A stretch of DNA of 64,000 nucleotides from Ereboglobus sp. PH5-10 (GTDB lineage Bacteria; Verrucomicrobiota; Verrucomicrobiia; Opitutales; Opitutaceae). The DNA lies in the NCBI RefSeq assembly GCF_029504735.1, contig NZ_JAQFIP010000005.1, positions 186,001-250,000 on the forward strand. Direction: 5' to 3'. Below the pieces are notes generated by a model, which saw only the letters and a list, made by a program, of their open reading frames with translations, did not search any database and was not told the DNA's origin. Positions 1-8,592 of this stretch are shown in pieces. The translations under genes and the position numbers were made by a program. Position 1 is the stretch's first letter; every line of letters starts with the position of its first letter.

Positions 1-43
1 CTACCTCCCCTCCGCCGCGCAAAGCGTGCACACTTACACTCGA

Positions 44-83
44 TAAAAAAAACGCGGGGACGCCGCAAACGACGACCCCGCGT
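44..83 (-). terminator. Rho-independent terminator after the esterase gene
   Basis: Read on the minus strand, an 8-bp perfect GC stem (ACGCGGGG with its complement) is followed at once by a run of nine T. It lies about 20 nt past the stop codon of the acetyl xylan esterase and has the classic intrinsic-terminator form. Confidence 0.85.
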
Positions 84-103
84 GCTTTGCGCGATATCAA
101 TTA

Positions 104-1525
104 TTAAAGATTTGCCGCCGGCAGTTTCAGAAAATCAACAATCCACGCGTTCACCGCGTCGGTGGCCTCGGGGATGATCGGGTGGCCCGCGATCAACGCC
201 AGGTCGAGCACCTTCGGAGCCTTGATCTGGTTGTAGGCCGCGTGCATCGACGTGGGCGGGCAGGTCTCGTCGTTGTAACCCCAATAATAATGGCCCGGCG
301 CCTTGATGCGCTTGGCGAAATTCACCGCGTCGTAATAACTCGTCGTCTCGATCTTGAGCGGATTTTCGGCGTGGAAGTTTTTGCCCGTTTCCGAGTCCGG
401 CCTGAACATGTGCGGCCAGCCGCCGGCGCGTCCGTGCAGGTAACCGGTCACGTCGCAATACGCGGGGAATTGCGCGGCGCAGCCCGTCACGCGCGGATCG
501 AGCCCCGACGTCACGATCGTGAGTTGTCCGCCTTGCGAGCCGCCCGTCACGACGAGGTCCTTGCCGTTCCAGTTGGGCAGCGATGTCAGGTAGTCGTTCG
601 CGCGCACGCAGCTCAGGTAAACACGGCGGTAATAATACGCGTTCTTGTCGTCCAGGTTATACAGATGATAACCGCGAAGCGTGCTGCTGCGCATCTGGTC
701 GTAGGCTTCCGGAATCAGGTTCACGGGAAAGCCGTGGATGCCCACGTTGAGCGTGATCGCGCCGCGCTCGGCGAGGCTCGTGTTCACCGGCACGTAGGGC
801 CGCACGCCCGCGCCCGGCACGCGCAAAATCGCGGGATATTTGCCCGGCGCCTTCGGCTCGCAAAGAATCCCGTAGAAGCGGCTCTGGTAACGCCCGCCCG
901 CCGAGCCCACCGTGCGAAAACTCACATGGTAAACATTCACCGTCGAGGTGCAGTATTCCGGCAGCAGCGTGCGCTTCGCATCGAGCGGAATCTTTGCGAG
1001 CTCGGCCTTGCCCTCGTTCCAAAACGCGTCGAAGTCCTCCGGCTCGGTCTGGGTCGGCTTGATTTTTTCCGGCTCAAACCCCGCCGTCGCCAAACCGCGG
1101 TAGTTTTTCCCGCCCACGTTTGCCGTCACCACGCAACGCAAAAAGCCCGGCGTCCTCATCGTGCCGCCGTCGATCACGAGGCCGCTCGCGGGCACGACCG
1201 CCGTCACCGCCTCGGCGGGCATCATGTCGGGAGCCACGCGATACGCGACGCGCACGCCCTCCAGCAGCTCGTTGTCAGCCATCACCCTCACGGTGAATTT
1301 CACCTTCTCGCCGACCTTGTAGGACCAATCCTGATGATCGGGCGAAACGATAATCTGCACGCTCGCCACGCGCTTCTGCGCCACGGCGGGCACCGGCGCG
1401 ATCGCATTCGTGTCCGGCGCGGGGAGCGCGCGCGTCTCGCGTGCGGACAACGCCGTCCCCGACGTTGCCAAAATCAGCGCCGCGCAAGAACCAATAAAAC
1501 GGGTAAACCTATTTTTAGTAAGCAT
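104..1525 (-). CDS. Secreted acetyl xylan esterase (AXE1 family, alpha/beta hydrolase)
   Basis: A predicted 473-aa exported esterase that would remove acetyl groups from xylan or related sugars. The alpha/beta-hydrolase nucleophile motif GGSQGG is at about residue 328, giving Ser330. Asp419 in NDETCPP and His448 in AGHP complete a plausible catalytic triad, as in the AXE1/cephalosporin-C deacetylase family. I chose the ATG at 1525 because an AGGGG ribosome-binding site precedes it and a signal peptide (KNRF, then a hydrophobic stretch ending ATSGTALSA) follows; the longer frame upstream adds a non-signal-like extension. The end of the signal peptide is encoded by a palindromic repeat at 1421-1464. 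It is followed by an intrinsic terminator, so it is probably transcribed alone. Confidence 0.85.
   Translation of the reverse strand: MLTKNRFTRFIGSCAALILATSGTALSARETRALPAPDTNAIAPVPAVAQKRVASVQIIVSPDHQDWSYKVGEKVKFTVRVMADNELLEGVRVAYRVAPDMMPAEAVTAVVPASGLVIDGGTMRTPGFLRCVVTANVGGKNYRGLATAGFEPEKIKPTQTEPEDFDAFWNEGKAELAKIPLDAKRTLLPEYCTSTVNVYHVSFRTVGSAGGRYQSRFYGILCEPKAPGKYPAILRVPGAGVRPYVPVNTSLAERGAITLNVGIHGFPVNLIPEAYDQMRSSTLRGYHLYNLDDKNAYYYRRVYLSCVRANDYLTSLPNWNGKDLVVTGGSQGGQLTIVTSGLDPRVTGCAAQFPAYCDVTGYLHGRAGGWPHMFRPDSETGKNFHAENPLKIETTSYYDAVNFAKRIKAPGHYYWGYNDETCPPTSMHAAYNQIKAPKVLDLALIAGHPIIPEATDAVNAWIVDFLKLPAANL
1421..1464. repeat. Palindromic repeat A, copy in the esterase signal peptide
   Basis: This is a variant of the roughly 45-bp element with nested arms (GGGGA...TCCCC outside, GCGCGCG...CGCGTGC inside) seen again at 2668-2717, 3150-3331 and 5183-5231. 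In the esterase frame it encodes [16 protein letters not shown], the end of the signal peptide and the start of the mature protein. Confidence 0.75.
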
Positions 1526-1718
1526 AGTGCCGCCCCTTTTAGCCGTGAGCGCCGTGGAAACAAGCGCGTAAAAATTCGTCCCGTAAAATCTCCAAGAAAT
1601 AAGTCTCGGCAAACCCCGCGCGATTTGGGATGCCTTGCGCGTCGTCAGTTTTACAAATTTAGCAAACGACCCAGCCAATTTCACTCCGCACCCGTCACTC
1701 TTCACACTTTTCACACAC

Positions 1719-3695
1719 ATGGCCCTCTGGGAATACAAAGTCATCACAAGCGGCATCCACGGATTCGCCACGCCCGCGCTCCTCGAAACCTATCTCAACA
1801 ACCTCGGCAAGGACGAATGGGAAATCGTCAACTACCAGCCCTCGCCGACCAACTCGCTCGCCTTCACCGGCCTCGTCCGCCGCCCCACGCAACGCGACTG
1901 GACACCGCCCGCCGCGCTCGTCCCGGTCACGCCGCCCGCCCCCGCTCCGGAAAAAACCGCCTCCCCCGCCGACGTAACGCAGACTGCCAAGTCTGCCCCA
2001 ACCGCCCCCGCCGCCGAGGCGTCGCAAGCGACGCCCGACACGCCTCCTGCAACCGACGCGGCGACCGACACCGCGCCTACTCCCGCCGCCACCCTCCGCC
2101 CCGTCCGCGACACCGAGCGCGACCACGACCCCGAGGCCCTCGCCGAGGATGACGCCGCCGACACGGACGACGAATGGGACGACCTCGACTTCGACGACGA
2201 CCTCCCGACCTTCTTCGACGCGCTCAAGCCCCACATGCGCAACAACCAAAAAGGCCCCGGCCAGTCCGTCGCAGTCGATTACCTCGTCAAACGCTGGCAA
2301 CTCCCCGAGCGCGACATCGTAGGCGCGCTCAAGGAATGCGGACTCACCATCCCCGAGACCGAGGACGCCGAGCCCGAGTATTTCGAATTCGAGGACGACC
2401 TCTACTGGGTGAACCGCAACAACCGCGGACAACTCTTCATCAACACCCGCGAAAAACCGCAGCCCAAGTTCCGCACCGTCCCCGCCACCCCGCTCTCGCC
2501 CGACGATCCCGCCTACGCGGAACTCGCCGCCGAGCGCGCCGAGGAAAAAGCCCGCGTCGAAAAACGAAACGCCGAGCGCGCCGCCCGCGCCGAGGAAGCC
2601 GCCAAACGCCGCGCCGAACGGCAGGAAGCATCCGCAAAAGCAGCCTCCTCGGATGAAACCGCCCCTGACGACGAGGGGACCGCACGCGTCTCGCGTGCTG
2701 ACAGCGTCGTCCCCGACGCCGCCCAAACCATCCTCGACCGCATCCGCCCAAAAATGCGCCGCAACCGTCACGGCCCTGGCATCTCCGGCAGCGTCGGCTT
2801 CCTGGCTCGCGCGCTCGAAACCACCGACGAGGAACTCACCGCCGCGCTCACCGGCCTCGGCCTCCAAGTCCCCGCCACGCCCAACGAAAAACCCACCTTC
2901 GTCGAAATCGGCGCCTCGCTCTACTGGCTCAACAAGGACAACCGCGGCAACATCTGGATCAACGCCCGCGACAACAAAAACGGCGCCAAAAAAACCACCC
3001 CTCCCGCCGACGCCGACGGTGCGCAAACTGCCAAGTCCGCCTCAACTGATCCCGTAGGGGCGTCGCGTGCGACGCCCGACGCGCCCCCCCCCGCACCGGA
3101 CGCACCGACTGACGAAGACGTCGCAAGCGACGCCCCCACACTCGCCCCCGACGAGGGGACCGCACGCGTCCCGCGTGCCGACAGCGTCGTCCCCGACGAA
3201 GGGACCGCACGCGTCCCGCGTGCCGACAGCGTCGTCCCCGACGAGGGGACCGCACGCGTCCCGCGCGCCGACAGCGTCGTCCCCGGCGAGGGGACCGCAC
3301 GCGTCCCGCGTGCCGACAGCGTCGTCCCCGACGCTGCCCCCATTCCGCATTCGCCCCTCGACGCGGTCCGCCCGCTGCTCAAACCCAACAAACGCGGCAG
3401 CGGCGTATCCGGCGAAGTCGGCTACCTGGCGCGCGCGCTAGACCAGGGCGAAACCGAGTTTGTCGCCGGGCTGACCGACGCCGGGCTGGTCGTGCCGCCC
3501 GACGCCGACACGAAGCCCACCTTTGTCGAGCACAACGGCGAAATATTCTGGTTCGGCCTCTTTGAAAAAGCCGGCGAAACCTCGGTCTGGCTCAACGCCA
3601 AACCCGCCAAGGCAAAACGCAAAACCGCCGGAGCCCCCCGCGCCCGCAAACCCAAGGCCAAAGCCAAGCCGGACGCCGACCAACCCGCCGAGTGA
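1719..3695 (+). CDS. DUF4177-like protein with three repeated C-terminal modules and repeat-derived linkers
   Basis: A 658-aa protein of unknown function. Residues 1-60 (WEYKVI ... KDEWEIVN) resemble the small DUF4177 domain. Three homologous modules follow at about 164-247, 334-420 and 545-630. Each begins with a K-or-R-P-x-x-(R/K)-x-N-x-x-G-x-G segment and a short helix pair, and ends in F(W/I)-x-N-type strands such as [18 protein letters not shown], perhaps a winged-helix-like fold. Acidic and Ala/Pro-rich linkers separate the modules and are built largely from dispersed palindromic repeats, including four 45-bp tandem copies encoding [15 protein letters not shown]. The ATG at 1719 is chosen because the domain begins there; the upstream frame has no domain. 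No signal peptide is visible. Confidence 0.75.
   Translation: MALWEYKVITSGIHGFATPALLETYLNNLGKDEWEIVNYQPSPTNSLAFTGLVRRPTQRDWTPPAALVPVTPPAPAPEKTASPADVTQTAKSAPTAPAAEASQATPDTPPATDAATDTAPTPAATLRPVRDTERDHDPEALAEDDAADTDDEWDDLDFDDDLPTFFDALKPHMRNNQKGPGQSVAVDYLVKRWQLPERDIVGALKECGLTIPETEDAEPEYFEFEDDLYWVNRNNRGQLFINTREKPQPKFRTVPATPLSPDDPAYAELAAERAEEKARVEKRNAERAARAEEAAKRRAERQEASAKAASSDETAPDDEGTARVSRADSVVPDAAQTILDRIRPKMRRNRHGPGISGSVGFLARALETTDEELTAALTGLGLQVPATPNEKPTFVEIGASLYWLNKDNRGNIWINARDNKNGAKKTTPPADADGAQTAKSASTDPVGASRATPDAPPPAPDAPTDEDVASDAPTLAPDEGTARVPRADSVVPDEGTARVPRADSVVPDEGTARVPRADSVVPGEGTARVPRADSVVPDAAPIPHSPLDAVRPLLKPNKRGSGVSGEVGYLARALDQGETEFVAGLTDAGLVVPPDADTKPTFVEHNGEIFWFGLFEKAGETSVWLNAKPAKAKRKTAGAPRARKPKAKAKPDADQPAE
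1972..2035. repeat. Dispersed repeat F (QTAKS type) plus GGCGTCGC palindrome, copy 1
   Basis: It contains ACGCAGACTGCCAAGTCTGC, itself palindromic, followed by GGCGTCGC-AA-GCGACGCC. It recurs at 3018-3078 in the same gene and in reverse complement around 31520-31556. Here it encodes [20 protein letters not shown] in frame. Confidence 0.75.
2668..2717. repeat. Palindromic repeat A, in-frame copy in the DUF4177 protein
   Basis: A single copy of the 45-bp palindromic element that encodes [16 protein letters not shown], between modules 1 and 2 of the host protein. It differs from the tandem copies at 3150-3331 by a few bases. Confidence 0.8.
3018..3078. repeat. Dispersed repeat F, copy 2
   Basis: A second, diverged copy of the repeat at 1972-2035. 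It encodes [20 protein letters not shown] in the linker between modules 2 and 3 and carries a GGGGCGTCGC/GCGACGCCC palindrome. Confidence 0.65.
3150..3331. repeat. Four tandem in-frame 45-bp copies of palindromic repeat A
   Basis: Four head-to-tail 45-bp units start at about 3150, 3195, 3240 and 3285, with only scattered substitutions. The 15-codon period keeps the host frame and encodes ([15 protein letters not shown])x4. Each unit can fold through GCACGCG/CGCGTGC and GGGGAC/GTCCCC arms. Copy number is likely to vary between strains. Confidence 0.9.
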
Positions 3696-3730
3696 GAATG
3701 CAATCACCGCAAATTCGAAAAAACGCCCCC

Positions 3731-3832
3731 GTAGGGGCGCACCTTGCGTGCGCCCTCGCTTGCGAAGCTCTGTTTGCATGTGCATCCCCAAAACGGGCGC
3801 AACCAAGGGCGCACGCGAGGTGCGCCCCTACA
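3731..3832. repeat. Inverted-repeat element B, copy 1
   Basis: About 100 bp bounded by GTAGGGGCGCACCTTGCGTG and a near-complement ending GAGGTGCGCCCCTAC. A second copy with the same layout lies at 35797-35900. It fills the gap between the DUF4177 gene and rsmD and encodes nothing recognisable, so a MITE- or REP-pair-like origin is likely. Confidence 0.75.
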
Positions 3833-3845
3833 ACCTGAAACCGTC

Positions 3846-4421
3846 ATGCGCATAAGCGGAGGCAAAGCACGAGGAATCCCGCTCACCGTCCCCAAAGGCG
3901 ACGCCGTCCGGCCCGCGACCGACGGACTCCGCCAATCCGTTTTCTCCAGCATCGCCTCGCGCATTCCCGGCGCGCATTTCCTCGACCTCTGCGCCGGCAG
4001 CGGCTCCTACGGACTCGAAGCCATCAGCCGCGGCGCGGCGAGCGGTTGCTTTGTCGAAAAAAACGCAAAAGCCGCGTCCTGCCTCCGCGCCAACATTGCC
4101 GCCGTCTGTAAAAGCGCCGCGCACGACCCGCGCGCGCTCCACGTCTCCCAATGCGACCTCGCCGCCTGGGCGCCCCCCGCCGGCACGCCCCCGCCCGAAC
4201 TCGTCTTCATCGACCCGCCCTACGAAATAATAGGCAACCTCGCCCCCGTCTTCTTTGCCAAAACCGCCGAATGGCTCGCCGCGAGCATCGACCCCGTGAT
4301 CGTCTTCGAAATGCCCGGCGAACTCACGCTCACCACGCCTCCCGCTTGGACCCTCGCCAAACGCCTCGGCGGCAAAAGCCCCCGCCAACCCACCGTCTGC
4401 TTCTACCTGCGCACAAAGTAG
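3846..4421 (+). CDS. rsmD: 16S rRNA (guanine-966 N2)-methyltransferase RsmD
   Basis: A 191-aa protein, the usual length for RsmD, which uses S-adenosylmethionine to methylate G966 of 16S rRNA in the assembling 30S subunit. It starts with the family signature MRISGGKARG, has the SAM-binding motif LDLCAGSGSYGLEA near residues 45-58, and has the catalytic DPPY box (FIDPPYE) near residue 122. The ATG at 3846 is fixed by the N-terminal signature; the longer frame runs into an upstream repeat. The gene stands alone between two repeat elements on the plus strand. Confidence 0.92.
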   Translation: MRISGGKARGIPLTVPKGDAVRPATDGLRQSVFSSIASRIPGAHFLDLCAGSGSYGLEAISRGAASGCFVEKNAKAASCLRANIAAVCKSAAHDPRALHVSQCDLAAWAPPAGTPPPELVFIDPPYEIIGNLAPVFFAKTAEWLAASIDPVIVFEMPGELTLTTPPAWTLAKRLGGKSPRQPTVCFYLRTK

Positions 4422-4445
4422 AGCGAGCCGGGAAGAAGTATATTC

Positions 4446-4611
4446 ACCACGGAGAACACGGAGGATCACGGAGTCCGGAGGAAGAAGAAAAAGAATCCAG
4501 AACACAGGAGTCAGCGCATCAGTCATTCTGATCAACTGGCACTCTCGTTCTCTGGCTTTCTGGCCCTCTGATCTTCTGATCTCCGTGCCTCTCCGTGTCC
4601 TCCGTGGTTAA
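4446..4611. repeat. ACCACGGAG inverted-repeat element, copy 1
   Basis: The left arm begins ACCACGGAGAACACGGAG and the right arm ends CTCCGTGTCCTCCGTGGT, with a TCTGGCTTTCTGG-type filler between them. A sister copy lies at 56092-56210, and elements of the same architecture but different arm sequence lie at 8484-8567 and 24954-25033. It occupies most of the rsmD to RNA methyltransferase gap. Confidence 0.75.
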
Positions 4612-4691
4612 TAATCTTCTGATCCCCTCGCGACCGCACCCCGGGCCTTTTTGCACTTGAGGCTCAAGCCCCCACACGGCCTTCTTCACCC

Positions 4692-6017
4692 GTGGCCAAA
4701 AAACGCTTCAACGACCATCCCTTTCCCTATCACGCGGAAATCGAACTCGAAATCCACACGCTGACCAACCGCGGCGTCGGACTCGGACGCGTCGCGCTGC
4801 CAGCCGAGGACTCCCCCACCCCGCCCGACGCGGCCGCGCCGGCATCCTCCGGATGGGTCGTGATGGTTCCCTTTGCCCTGCCCGGCGAACGCGTTCGCGC
4901 GCGCGTCTTTCGCAACCACAAAAACTACTCCGAGGCCGATCTCCTCGAAGTCCTCACCCAGTCCCCGCACCGCATCACGCCCCGCTGCCCCCTCTTCGGA
5001 CGCTGCGGCGGATGCCAGTATCAGAATTTTGAATACAGCGAGCAGCTCGCATGGAAACGCCGCCAAGTCGAGGAACTGCTCCGGCACATGGCCGGCATCG
5101 AGTTCCCCGTCTCGCCGGTCATCGCCTCCCCGCAACAATACGGCTACCGCTCCAAAATCACGCCTCACTTCAATAATCCGTTGACGCGGGGAGCGCACGC
5201 GTCCCGCGTGCTGACAGCGTCGTCCCCGACGCTGCCCCAAGATTCTGGATTTCCCATCGGCTTTCTCCGCCAGGGCACGCGCCACGAACTGCTCGACGTC
5301 CCGCGCTGCGACATCGCAACCGACGCCATCAACGCCCGCCTCCCCGAGCTCCGCGCCGACATCCGCGCCCGCGCCGCCGCGGGTGAGTTCAAGCGCGGAG
5401 CCACGCTTCTCCTCCGCGACGCCGGCGGCGAAGTCACCACCGATTACGACCGCATCATCAACGAGCGCGTCGGCGACATCACGCTGCACTTTCTCGCGCG
5501 CGATTTTTTCCAGAACAACCCGTTCATTCTTTCCGCGTTCACCGGCTACGTCCGCGAGCAGGCGGCGGCCTCGGGCGCGCGCCATCTCGTCGACGCGTAT
5601 TGCGGCAGCGGGCTCTTCGCGCTCACCGCCGCGCGCGCGTTTGAACGCGTCACCGGCATCGAGATCAGTGAAAGCTCCGTTCAATTCGCCAGGGAAAACG
5701 CCGCGGCCAACAACATCGCCAACGCCACCTTCCGGGCGGGCGACGCCTCGGCGATTTTTGCCGGACTCGATTTTCCGCCGGGCGACACCGTTGTGATCAT
5801 CGACCCGCCGCGCAAAGGCTGCGACGAGAACTTCCTCTCGCAACTCTTCGCCTACGCGCCGCGCGCGGTGGTTTACGTGAGCTGCGACCCCGCCACGCAA
5901 ATGCGCGACCTCGCCCACTTCACCGCCCGCGGCTACAAACTCACCGCCGTCCAGCCCTTCGACCTCTTCCCCCAAACGCGCCACCTGGAATGCGTGATCA
6001 CGCTGCAAGCGCCATAG
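4692..6017 (+). CDS. RlmD/TrmA-family 23S rRNA or tRNA (uracil-5-)-methyltransferase
   Basis: A 441-aa class I SAM-dependent RNA m5U methyltransferase. An N-terminal TRAM-like segment is followed by an iron-sulfur cysteine cluster (CPLFGRCGGC, about residues 99-108, with a fourth Cys in DVPRCD), the SAM motif VDAYCGSGLFAL near 300, DPPRKGC near 372, and the catalytic Cys398 in VSCDPAT. The start is GTG at 4692, followed directly by the usual basic N-terminus. At about residues 165-181 palindromic repeat A is inserted in frame ([16 protein letters not shown]), between the conserved YRSKI segment and GFLRQGTRHELLDVPRC. Whether it modifies rRNA or tRNA cannot be told from sequence alone. Confidence 0.85.
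   Translation: MAKKRFNDHPFPYHAEIELEIHTLTNRGVGLGRVALPAEDSPTPPDAAAPASSGWVVMVPFALPGERVRARVFRNHKNYSEADLLEVLTQSPHRITPRCPLFGRCGGCQYQNFEYSEQLAWKRRQVEELLRHMAGIEFPVSPVIASPQQYGYRSKITPHFNNPLTRGAHASRVLTASSPTLPQDSGFPIGFLRQGTRHELLDVPRCDIATDAINARLPELRADIRARAAAGEFKRGATLLLRDAGGEVTTDYDRIINERVGDITLHFLARDFFQNNPFILSAFTGYVREQAAASGARHLVDAYCGSGLFALTAARAFERVTGIEISESSVQFARENAAANNIANATFRAGDASAIFAGLDFPPGDTVVIIDPPRKGCDENFLSQLFAYAPRAVVYVSCDPATQMRDLAHFTARGYKLTAVQPFDLFPQTRHLECVITLQAP
5183..5231. repeat. Palindromic repeat A inserted in the RNA methyltransferase
   Basis: The same element as at 2668 and 3150, here read in a different frame that encodes [16 protein letters not shown]. It adds about 16 residues to the RlmD-like protein without breaking the frame. 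Confidence 0.85.
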
Positions 6018-6163
6018 AGGACGGAGTGACACGATAAGAGCAATCCGCCGCGAGGAGAATTCCCGCCCCGCAAAGATTTTCCTTGTTGGCACCCGCACCC
6101 GCCCCGCTACGTTTGGCGGCTTTCTCATTCCGCACTCCGCATTCCGAACTCCGCATTCACACG

Positions 6164-7804
6164 ATGTCTCCCGCCGCTGAAATCGCACGCCGACGCACCT
6201 TTGCCATCATCTCGCATCCCGACGCGGGCAAAACCACGCTCACCGAAAAATTCCTCCTCTACGGAAACGCCATCCACCTCGCCGGCACCGTCACCGCGCG
6301 CAAAAACCAGCGCGCCACCACCTCCGACTGGATGGCGCTCGAAAAACAGCGCGGCATTTCCGTCTCCTCGACCGTCCTCCAATTCGACTACAACGGCTGC
6401 GCCGTCAACCTCCTCGACACCCCCGGACACAAGGACTTTTCCGAGGACACCTACCGCGTGCTCACCGCCGTTGACGCCGCGCTCATGGTCATCGACGCGG
6501 GCAAGGGCGTTGAGCCGCAAACCCGCAAGCTCTTCGAGGTGTGCCGCCGCCGAGGCATCCCCATCTTCACCTTCATGAACAAGTGCGACCGGCCCACGCT
6601 CGACCCGCTCGCGCTCATCGACGAACTCGAAAGCGTGCTCGGCATCGCCGCCTCGCCCGTCGTCTGGCCGCTCGGCAACGGCCCCTCGTTTCGCGGCGTG
6701 TTCGACCGCACCGAACGCGCCGTTCACCTCTTCGAGCGCGTGCCCAACGGCGCCTACGAGGCGCCCGTCAACATCACCGGCCTCGACGACCCCGCCGTGC
6801 GCGGCAAGCTCGACGACCACACCTTCAACGAGTCCACCGAGCAACTCGCCATGCTCGACGGCGCCGGGCATCCGTTCGACCTCGCCGCCATCCACGCCGG
6901 ACAGCAAACGCCCGTCTATTTCGGCAGCGCGATCAACAACTTCGGCATCCAGCTCCTCCTCGACGGCTTCCTCAAGCACTCCGTGCCGCCCGCCCCGCGC
7001 CGCTCCGTCTCGGTCACCGTGCCCGGCGCGCCCGCGCCCACCGAGGCGCGCGAAGTCCCCGTCGATTACGAAAAGTTCTCCGGCTTCATTTTCAAAATCC
7101 AGGCCAACATGGACCCGAAGCACCGCGACCGCATCGCATTCCTGCGCGTGTGCTCGGGCCGGTTCACGCGCGACATGGTCGTCGCGCACCAGCGCACCGG
7201 CAAACAAGTGCGCCTCTCCTCCTCGCACAAACTCTTCGGCCAGGAACGCGAAACCGTTGACGAAGCCTGGCCCGGCGACGTGATCGGCCTCGTCGGCCAC
7301 GACGCCTTCGGCATCGGCGACACGCTCACCGAGGACCGCGCCATCGCCTACGACGAAATCCCGCGCTTCCCGCCCGAAGTGTTCGCCTACCTCTCGAACC
7401 CGACCAGCTCCGACGCGAAAAAATACCGCGCCGGCCTTGAGCAACTCCTGCAGGAAGGCGTCGTGCAATCCTTCACCCCGCGCAACGCCCCGCCCGGCGC
7501 GACGCTCCTCGCCGCCGTCGGCCCGCTGCAATTTGAAGTCGTGCAATGGCGCCTGAAAAGCGAATACAACGCCGAGTCGCGCCTGGAGCCGACCAACTGG
7601 ACGCTGCTCAAATGGCTGGAGCCGCACCCCTCGCTCGCAAACCCGTCCGCGCTCGTCGTGGCGAGCGGTGTGAGTTTCGGCGCCGACAAATTCGACAACC
7701 CCGTCATGCTCTTCCCGAACGACTGGACGATGCGCTACTTCATGGAAAAAAATCCCGACCTAAAACTGCACGACATGCCGATAGAGCAGGTAAACGCGAA
7801 ATAG
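6164..7804 (+). CDS. prfC: Peptide chain release factor 3 (RF3), GTPase
   Basis: A 546-aa translational GTPase that ejects RF1/RF2 from the ribosome after peptide release. Visible motifs are G1 SHPDAGKTTLTEKF near residue 18, G3 DTPGHKDFSEDTYR, G4 NKCDRP, and the RF3-specific start EIARRRTFAIISHPDAG. Length and order match RF3 over the full protein. The ATG at 6164 is chosen because MSPAAEIARRRTFAI is the normal RF3 N-terminus. Just upstream, 6125-6160 holds short CCGCATTCCG-type repeats, also found at 9672-9705. Confidence 0.95.
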   Translation: MSPAAEIARRRTFAIISHPDAGKTTLTEKFLLYGNAIHLAGTVTARKNQRATTSDWMALEKQRGISVSSTVLQFDYNGCAVNLLDTPGHKDFSEDTYRVLTAVDAALMVIDAGKGVEPQTRKLFEVCRRRGIPIFTFMNKCDRPTLDPLALIDELESVLGIAASPVVWPLGNGPSFRGVFDRTERAVHLFERVPNGAYEAPVNITGLDDPAVRGKLDDHTFNESTEQLAMLDGAGHPFDLAAIHAGQQTPVYFGSAINNFGIQLLLDGFLKHSVPPAPRRSVSVTVPGAPAPTEAREVPVDYEKFSGFIFKIQANMDPKHRDRIAFLRVCSGRFTRDMVVAHQRTGKQVRLSSSHKLFGQERETVDEAWPGDVIGLVGHDAFGIGDTLTEDRAIAYDEIPRFPPEVFAYLSNPTSSDAKKYRAGLEQLLQEGVVQSFTPRNAPPGATLLAAVGPLQFEVVQWRLKSEYNAESRLEPTNWTLLKWLEPHPSLANPSALVVASGVSFGADKFDNPVMLFPNDWTMRYFMEKNPDLKLHDMPIEQVNAK

Positions 7805-7928
7805 AGCATTTTTATAAATAGTGCGGCCATTTGCTTGAAACGCCGTTCCGCGCGCAAGGAGATTACGCCAACCGCCGCGTTTGTCTTTCGCAATTCTCTG
7901 CGCGCGCCGGACGCGCCCCTGCTTCGCT

Positions 7929-8465
7929 TTATTTGAGCCGGAGCGCCTGGCCCACGGCGCAGAGGTAAGCCTCGTCGGCGGCTTCCGCGGTGAGTTGGCC
8001 AAGCGTGCCGATAAGGTCGCGAAAGCGGCGCATGATCGGCTGCGCGGGCACGGGCGCCCAACCGATTTCATTGCTCACGATGACAACCGGATACGCGGCC
8101 TCGCGAAAGTGCGAGAGCAGCTTCTCCCAGTCGGCGATAATCTCGCCATCCTCGCGATCCAACCGGTCCGAAACCCAAAGCGTCAGGCAATCGAGCACAA
8201 CACCCGCTGGCGGCGGCGCGAGCGCATCTAGGGCGGCGGCGATGTCTTGCGGCGCTTCCAGCACGCGCCACGCGGGGCGGTCATCACGATGACGCCGGAT
8301 GCGCTCGGCCATTTCGGAATCGAGCGGCGCGCCGTCAGCCCCGCGCACCGGCGGGCGACAGGTGGCGACGAAAACGGTCCCCATCCCCCATCCGGTTGCG
8401 AGCGCAACCGCTCGACGACTTTTGCCGCTGCGAACGGGGCCTGTGAAAAATGTTATTTTAGCCAT
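7929..8465 (-). CDS. cobU: Adenosylcobinamide kinase / adenosylcobinamide-phosphate guanylyltransferase
   Basis: A 178-aa cytoplasmic bifunctional enzyme. It phosphorylates adenosylcobinamide and transfers GMP from GTP, activating the corrin ring for lower-ligand attachment. The N-terminal P-loop GPVRSGKS and the NEIGWAPVPA box are the CobU signatures, and the length is normal. The ATG at 8465 places the P-loop at residue 8, as expected. It is the last gene of the minus-strand B12 group (cobD, cbiB, cobU) behind the riboswitch at 10910-11190. A hairpin repeat separates it from cbiB. cobT and cobS are not in the window. Confidence 0.9.
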   Translation of the reverse strand: MAKITFFTGPVRSGKSRRAVALATGWGMGTVFVATCRPPVRGADGAPLDSEMAERIRRHRDDRPAWRVLEAPQDIAAALDALAPPPAGVVLDCLTLWVSDRLDREDGEIIADWEKLLSHFREAAYPVVIVSNEIGWAPVPAQPIMRRFRDLIGTLGQLTAEAADEAYLCAVGQALRLK

Positions 8466-8483
8466 GAGGTTTGATGATTTTTT

Positions 8484-8567
8484 TGAACCGCGAATGGACG
8501 CGAATAGACGCGAAAAAAATCGCCGCAACCGAAGCATTCGCGTTCACTGGCGTCCATTCGCGGTTCA
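8484..8567. repeat. Hairpin element with TGAACCGCGAATGG arms
   Basis: Two perfect 18-bp arms (TGAACCGCGAATGGACGC at 8484-8501 and its complement at 8550-8567) flank about 48 nt that contain further GACGCGAA/TTCGCGT pairing. It fills the cbiB-cobU gap and resembles in architecture the ACCACGG elements elsewhere in the window. Confidence 0.8.
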
Positions 8568-8592
8568 TATTTATTTGAAAGAGCATCGGAAT

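Noticed and set aside
182-2152. Long plus-strand open frame (656 codons) opposite the esterase
   Set aside because: It is the antisense shadow of the esterase gene and runs on into the DUF4177 gene. Composition is Arg/His-rich with no domain, as expected for an antisense frame in high-GC DNA.
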